From Lachnospiraceae bacterium (GTDB lineage Bacteria > Bacillota > Clostridia > Lachnospirales > Lachnospiraceae): DNA of 64,000 nt. Positions 59,761 through 64,000 of the stretch are shown here, in pieces. Location: the NCBI GenBank assembly GCA_017550425.1, contig JAFZPG010000004.1, forward strand, positions 1-64,000. Direction: 5' to 3'. The translations under genes and the position numbers were made by a program. Within the stretch, counting starts at the first letter, position 1. Each line of letters opens with the position of its first letter. A model generated the notes under the pieces. The model was not told where the DNA came from, did no database searches, and worked only from the letters and a program-made list of their open reading frames with translations.

Positions 59761-61281
59761 ATGTTGATCATCGGTCTGGATCGGGAAGAAAGTGAATACA
59801 TGGTACGCGGACTGGTGATGTCGTTTTTCCCGCACCAGGAGTTTGGCGTGGACTTAACGCCCGCGGGAGAACTTACCGCGGAGCAGAAGCGGGAGCGCCT
59901 GCAGGTCGAACATGACCGGGTCACCTACTACGACGCGGAGGGGCAGGAATACTCCGCGGACTACGTGCGCCCGAGCGAGGCCCGCGGGAAGGCTGAAAGC
60001 GCCGATTTGGAGCCCGATGAAGCCTCCGATGCGCCGCAGACGACGGAGAAGATCCCTATCGAGGACTGTCGTGCGCTTGAGAGGGCCGTATTCGAGGTTT
60101 TAGGGCGTGCAACGCATATTTCCCTGCCCTGGGGCATATTGACCGGTGTGAGGCCTACGAAGCTTCCTATGGCCATGCTGCGCGACGGCATGGAGGACGC
60201 GGCCATCCGCCAGCGCCTCGAGACGGAATTTCGCATCTCCCCGGAGAAGGCGGCCACGGCGACGGACATCGCGCGTCGCGAACTGAAACTACTGAACGAG
60301 ATCGACTATAAAAACGGTTACAGCCTGTACATCGGCATACCGTTCTGCCCGACCATCTGTCTGTATTGCTCGTTTTCGGCTTACCCGCTGGCGGCCTGGA
60401 AGACGCGCGTGGACGACTATCTGGACGCGCTGGAGCGGGAAATGATCGCCGCGGGCGAGATGTTTAAGGACCGCATCCTGCAGGCCGTGTATGTCGGCGG
60501 CGGAACGCCGACCTCGCTGACGCCGGAGCAGCTTACGCGGCTGTGCGCCATGGTACATAAATACTTCGACTTCCGCCATGTGCGGGAGTTTACGATCGAA
60601 GCCGGCCGGCCGGACAGCATTGACCGCGAGAAATTACTTGCGATCCGAGAGGGCGGGGCGGACCGCATCTCGGTGAATCCCCAGAGCATGCAGCAGCGCA
60701 CGTTGGACCTGATTGGACGGCGGCATCAGGTGGAGCAGGTCGTGGACACCTTTCACCTGGCGCGGGAGATGGGTTTCGACAACATCAACATGGACATTAT
60801 CCTGGGCCTGCCCGGCGAGACGGAGGCGGACGTTGCGGACACCTTGCAGAAAATCGCGGCGCTTAAGCCCGATAACCTGACCGTGCACTCGCTGGCCATC
60901 AAACGCGCGGCGCGGCTGAACATCTTCTGGGAGCAGTTTTCCCACATGGAGATGAAGAACAGCGACGCGACCATGCGCCTGGCATATCAAACCGCGGCGC
61001 AGATGGGCATGAACCCGTACTATCTGTACCGCCAGAAGAATATGGCGGGGAACTTCGAAAACGTCGGCTTTGCGACGCCGGGTAAGGAGGGACTCTACAA
61101 CATCCTCATCATGGAGGAGGTGCAGTCCATCGTGGCCCTCGGCGCGGGAGCATCGACGAAGGCGGTCTTCGCAAACGGTCATATCGAGCGCTGTGAGAAC
61201 GTGAAAGAGGTCGGGGGATACATTGACCGCATCGACGAGATGATCGAGCGGAAACGCAAGCTATTCTTGCAAGAAAAGTGA
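59761..61281 (+). CDS. hemZ: Oxygen-independent coproporphyrinogen III oxidase-like HemZ
   Basis: The 506-residue radical SAM protein has an N-terminal domain of about 180 residues not found in HemN, which marks the HemZ type. The SAM cluster motif is IGIPFCPTICLYCSF (CxxxCxxC), then YVGGGTPTSLTPEQL, RISVNPQSMQQRTL, DNINMDIILGLPGET, and LTVHSLAIKRAARLN. HemZ-type proteins are called coproporphyrinogen dehydrogenases, but no other heme gene is nearby, and in strict anaerobes such proteins may serve other radical reactions. GGCGGGAGAT precedes ATG 59761. The promoter of the next gene lies inside its last codons. Confidence 0.9.
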   Translation: MLIIGLDREESEYMVRGLVMSFFPHQEFGVDLTPAGELTAEQKRERLQVEHDRVTYYDAEGQEYSADYVRPSEARGKAESADLEPDEASDAPQTTEKIPIEDCRALERAVFEVLGRATHISLPWGILTGVRPTKLPMAMLRDGMEDAAIRQRLETEFRISPEKAATATDIARRELKLLNEIDYKNGYSLYIGIPFCPTICLYCSFSAYPLAAWKTRVDDYLDALEREMIAAGEMFKDRILQAVYVGGGTPTSLTPEQLTRLCAMVHKYFDFRHVREFTIEAGRPDSIDREKLLAIREGGADRISVNPQSMQQRTLDLIGRRHQVEQVVDTFHLAREMGFDNINMDIILGLPGETEADVADTLQKIAALKPDNLTVHSLAIKRAARLNIFWEQFSHMEMKNSDATMRLAYQTAAQMGMNPYYLYRQKNMAGNFENVGFATPGKEGLYNILIMEEVQSIVALGAGASTKAVFANGHIERCENVKEVGGYIDRIDEMIERKRKLFLQEK

Positions 61282-61295
61282 CTTTATTGTATAAT
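61267..61295 (+). promoter_or_regulatory. Promoter of the degV-like gene
   Basis: TTGCAA (61267-61272), a 17-bp spacer, then a perfect TATAAT (61290-61295); it overlaps the end of hemZ. Confidence 0.8.
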
Positions 61296-61358
61296 ATAAG
61301 GTGGCGCACCCGTTGCTATGCATGACGTGCGCTAATATGGTTATAAAAGAGCAATACT

Positions 61359-62210
61359 ATGGGAAATGTAAAAATCTGGTGCGACAGCACCTGCGATTTG
61401 AGTGAAGAACAGATCCGGCGTTACAATATAACGGAGTTTCCGTTGAATGTCGTTTTGGGAGAGGAAACTTTTCTGGACGGCGTGAATATCACGACCGAAG
61501 AGATCTACAAATGGTCGGATGCGCATAAGGCGACACCGAAAACATCGGCGCTGACCTTCGGCACGATCGAGCAGGCGGTATGTGAGTCCCGCGACGCCGG
61601 CGAAGAGGTCATCTTCATCGGCATCTCTTCGAAGATGAGTACGACAAACAATGTCGTAGCCATGGCGGCGCAGGAACTCGGACACGAAAAACTCCATGTG
61701 TACGATTCGCGGAACCTTTCGACCGGCATCGGCCTGCAGGTTTTATATGCGGCGCGGCTTTCCGAAGAGGGAAAGAGCGCGCAGGAGATCCTGAATGCGC
61801 TGGAAGCGCGCGTGGATGACGTCCGAGCCAGCTTCATCGTCGATACGCTGGTCTACCTGGCACGCGGCGGCCGTTGCAATTCCGTGGCGGCTCTGTTCGG
61901 AAGCGTGATCCGTCTCCATCCCATGATCGTGGTCAAAGACGGCGCCATGGGCGTCGGCAAAAAATACCGCGGAAGCCTGAAACCGGTCCTGGTAAAATAT
62001 GCGAAGGACATGGAAGAGGCGCTTCTTAAGGCGGACCCGACCATCGTATTCATCACGCATTCGGGCTGCAGTAAGGAAGAAGAGCAGGCAGTCTATGACT
62101 ATCTGGTATCGCTGAATTATTTCAAGGAAGTCTGCATCACACATGCAGGCGGCGTCATTTCGAGCCATTGCGGGCCGGGGACCCTCGGCGTGCTGTACTA
62201 CGCGAAATAA
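61359..62210 (+). CDS. DegV-family fatty-acid-binding protein
   Basis: The 283 residues match DegV/FakB proteins, which hold a fatty acid for phosphorylation by FakA. Seen are the first-strand motif WCDSTCDLSEEQIRRY, FPLNVVLGEETFLDG, TSALTFGTIEQAV, ISSKMSTTNNVVAMAA, YLARGGRCNSVAALFG, and LHPMIVVKDGAMG. The S-T-C-D-L start and the S-S-K-M-S-T-T loop are expected lipid and phosphate contacts. No fakA is next to it. It has its own strong promoter and is followed by hisS after 42 bp. Confidence 0.93.
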   Translation: MGNVKIWCDSTCDLSEEQIRRYNITEFPLNVVLGEETFLDGVNITTEEIYKWSDAHKATPKTSALTFGTIEQAVCESRDAGEEVIFIGISSKMSTTNNVVAMAAQELGHEKLHVYDSRNLSTGIGLQVLYAARLSEEGKSAQEILNALEARVDDVRASFIVDTLVYLARGGRCNSVAALFGSVIRLHPMIVVKDGAMGVGKKYRGSLKPVLVKYAKDMEEALLKADPTIVFITHSGCSKEEEQAVYDYLVSLNYFKEVCITHAGGVISSHCGPGTLGVLYYAK

Positions 62211-62252
62211 GATCGCGACCTACGAAAAAAGTCAAAGAATAAGGAGCTAAAC

Positions 62253-63518
62253 ATGGCAGCAAAACTGATCAAAAAGCCGGTCACCGGCATGAAAGATATA
62301 TTACCCCGCGAGATGGAGATCCGCGATTACCTGATCGCCCTCATTAAGAAGACCTATAAGGGCTTCGGCTACACGTCGATCGAGACTCCCTGCGTGGAAA
62401 ACATTGAAAATCTCTGCAGCAAGAACGGCGGAGAGAACGAAAAACTCATCTTCAAGATCCTGAAGCGCGGCGCGAAACTGGATCTGGACAATGCGGCTTC
62501 CGAACAGGATCTGGTAGACTCCGGTCTGCGTTACGACCTGACCGTTCCGCTCGTTCGTTACTATTCAAACAACGCGCAGGATCTGCCCAGCCCGTTTAAG
62601 GCGTTGCAGATCGGCAGCGTTTGGCGTGCGGACCGCCCGCAGAAGGGTCGTTTCCGCCAGTTCGTGCAGTGTGACATCGATGTTCTCGGCGACCCGACGA
62701 ACCTCGCGGAGATCGAACTGATCCTCGCGACGACCACATTGCTCGGAAAGATCGGTTTCTCCGGTTTCGTCGTTCACATCAACGACCGACGCATCCTGAA
62801 GGCGATGGCTGCCTACAGCGGCTTTGCGCCCGAGACCTACGATCAGGTTTTCATCACACTCGATAAAATGGATAAGATCGGCCTGGACGGCGTGTCCGCC
62901 GAGCTTTTGGAGCAGGGCTTTGATAAAGAAGCCGTGGAGCGTTACACTTCCCTGTTTTCCGCGATGGAAGGCACGGCGGACCCGCTGGCGGCTTTAGCAC
63001 AGAAACTGGGCGAAGCATTGCCCGTAGAGGTTTACGAGGGCCTGTCCCAGATCATGACCGGCGCGAAGAACGTTTCCGGCGCGGACTACGTATTGAAGTT
63101 CGACCCGACACTGGTGCGCGGCATGAGCTACTACACGGGAACCATCTTCGAGATCACGATGGAAGGCTTCCCCTTCTCCGTAGCCGGCGGCGGCCGCTAC
63201 GACGAGATGGTCGGCAAGTTTACCGGAACACCGACCTGTGCCTGTGGTTTCTCCATCGGTTTCGAACGTATCGTGACCATCCTGCTGGATCAGGGTTACA
63301 CCGTGGAGACCGAAGAGAAGAAGGCATATCTGGTGGAAAAGACCATGCCCATGGATCGTCTTGCCGAGATCATTTCCCGTGCGCAGGAAGAGAGAAAGCA
63401 GGGGCGCGCCGTCCTTGTGTCCTATATGAATAAAAACAGGAAATTCCAAAAGGAGCAGCTCGCAAACGAGGGCTACACCGAGATCGTGGATTTCTATACC
63501 GAAGAGTTGAAGAAGTGA
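62253..63518 (+). CDS. hisS: Histidyl-tRNA synthetase
   Basis: HisRS charges tRNA-His. This class II synthetase has 421 residues with motif 1 around GFGYTSIETPCVENIE, YDLTVPLVRYYSNN, motif 2 as QIGSVWRADRPQKGRFRQF, QCDIDVLGDP, the HisA-like motif LVRGMSYYTGTIFE, and motif 3 in GGGRYDEMVG with GFSIGFERI. The C-terminal anticodon domain ends RKFQKEQLANEGYTE. AAGGAGCTAAAC precedes ATG 62253. No aspS follows immediately, though hisS-aspS pairing is common in Firmicutes. Confidence 0.96.
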   Translation: MAAKLIKKPVTGMKDILPREMEIRDYLIALIKKTYKGFGYTSIETPCVENIENLCSKNGGENEKLIFKILKRGAKLDLDNAASEQDLVDSGLRYDLTVPLVRYYSNNAQDLPSPFKALQIGSVWRADRPQKGRFRQFVQCDIDVLGDPTNLAEIELILATTTLLGKIGFSGFVVHINDRRILKAMAAYSGFAPETYDQVFITLDKMDKIGLDGVSAELLEQGFDKEAVERYTSLFSAMEGTADPLAALAQKLGEALPVEVYEGLSQIMTGAKNVSGADYVLKFDPTLVRGMSYYTGTIFEITMEGFPFSVAGGGRYDEMVGKFTGTPTCACGFSIGFERIVTILLDQGYTVETEEKKAYLVEKTMPMDRLAEIISRAQEERKQGRAVLVSYMNKNRKFQKEQLANEGYTEIVDFYTEELKK

Positions 63519-63535
63519 GATGCAAGGAGTAGATC

Positions 63536-64000
63536 ATGAGTGACAAAGAAAGAGTCCGCAAGATCATAAAGATCGCAGCGTTGGCCTTATGCGCGGTCCT
63601 GTTTATCGTGTTGATCGTATATTTGGCTGTCATCGGCGCCAGAAAGCCTTCCTTCCCGAAGGTGAACCTGGCTACGACCGGAGAGACAGCGCCCGAGGAG
63701 GCAACATTGCCTCCGGATTCGGTCGTTGTGGAAAAAAAGACCGTTTTAAATTCCGGCGTCGAATACGCGGCCGATCTGAATGATAATGGTTTTTATGAAT
63801 TGATCTCGGTCAATAAGCGCAACCTCGAATACCGGCCGGATATCGCAACGGTGTATATCAACCGACGCGAAGTATTCCAAGGGGATCATGTAAAAGAAGT
63901 TGTGATCGAGAATCCGTTTGGTTGGGAGCGCGGCTGGCTCATCGGCATCGCTACCTACGATGACGATGTCCCGGAGGGTTACCTTCGTTATCGTCTGTAT
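63536..64000 (+). CDS. Membrane-anchored protein, 3' end outside the window
   Basis: This open frame of 155 codons has no stop before the window edge. The protein starts MSDKERVRKIIKIAALALCA and has one transmembrane helix (about 10-33), then a Pro/Thr/Glu-rich linker. An extracellular-type domain follows, with NSGVEYAADLNDNGFYEL and VYINRREVFQGDHVKEV. No family was recognised. CAAGGAGTAGATC precedes ATG 63536. It lies 17 bp after hisS. Confidence 0.7.
   Translation, partial: MSDKERVRKIIKIAALALCAVLFIVLIVYLAVIGARKPSFPKVNLATTGETAPEEATLPPDSVVVEKKTVLNSGVEYAADLNDNGFYELISVNKRNLEYRPDIATVYINRREVFQGDHVKEVVIENPFGWERGWLIGIATYDDDVPEGYLRYRLY

Overview
The window looks like a chromosomal segment of a Gram-positive anaerobe of the Clostridia, most likely a Lachnospiraceae-type gut or rumen bacterium. 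The evidence is: a SCIFF peptide with its radical SAM maturase beside secDF-tgt-yajC, an infC-rpmI-rplT operon behind an attenuator-type leader, LL-diaminopimelate aminotransferase, GatCAB, HemZ, a single-chain SecDF, strong AGGAGG-type ribosome binding sites and sigma-A-like promoters. Every gene I accept is on the + strand. No rRNA, complete prophage, transposase or cas gene was seen.

Layout. 1-3.6 kb: an array of 74-bp hairpin units, a PD-(D/E)XK-like nuclease gene, a membrane-anchored M28 peptidase and a small membrane protein. 3.6-5.5 kb: infC-rpmI-rplT and tRNA-Asn, tRNA-Pro(AGG) and tRNA-Arg. 5.5-10.1 kb: a visibly A+T-richer block next to the tRNAs (secreted protein, anchored protein, MacB-like ABC transporter), probably acquired. 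10.2-14 kb: an unknown protein, glycerol kinase, and a MerR-methyltransferase fusion behind a 19-bp-spacer promoter. 14-21.8 kb: the complete dTDP-L-rhamnose set rfbACBD, then vanZ-like, hisC, a Na+/H+ antiporter and trkA. 21.8-32.8 kb: an accessory stretch of small single-domain genes (APH, Nudix-kinase fusion, four GNATs, MTA/SAH nucleosidase, HTH-TPR, HAD, DinB, TrmO, DUF3137-like, GrpB) interrupted by two more 74-bp-period hairpin arrays.

32.8-41 kb: dapL, a 350-bp imperfect palindrome, gatCAB, a CNNM/CorC-like protein and the SCIFF pair. 41-46.4 kb: secDF, tgt, yajC and a U32-like protein. 46.5-54.6 kb: leuB-ilvD-ilvB (branched-chain amino acids), then serC-serA and a DUF1015 gene (serine). 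54.6-64 kb: recJ, relA/spoT, a metallo-beta-lactamase-fold hydrolase, hemZ, degV, hisS and the start of a membrane-anchored protein cut by the window edge.

The least explained material is the three hairpin arrays, which share a 74-bp period although their stems differ in sequence (one array directly precedes a nuclease-like gene); the long palindrome after dapL; and a repeat-bearing in-frame insertion in gatA.
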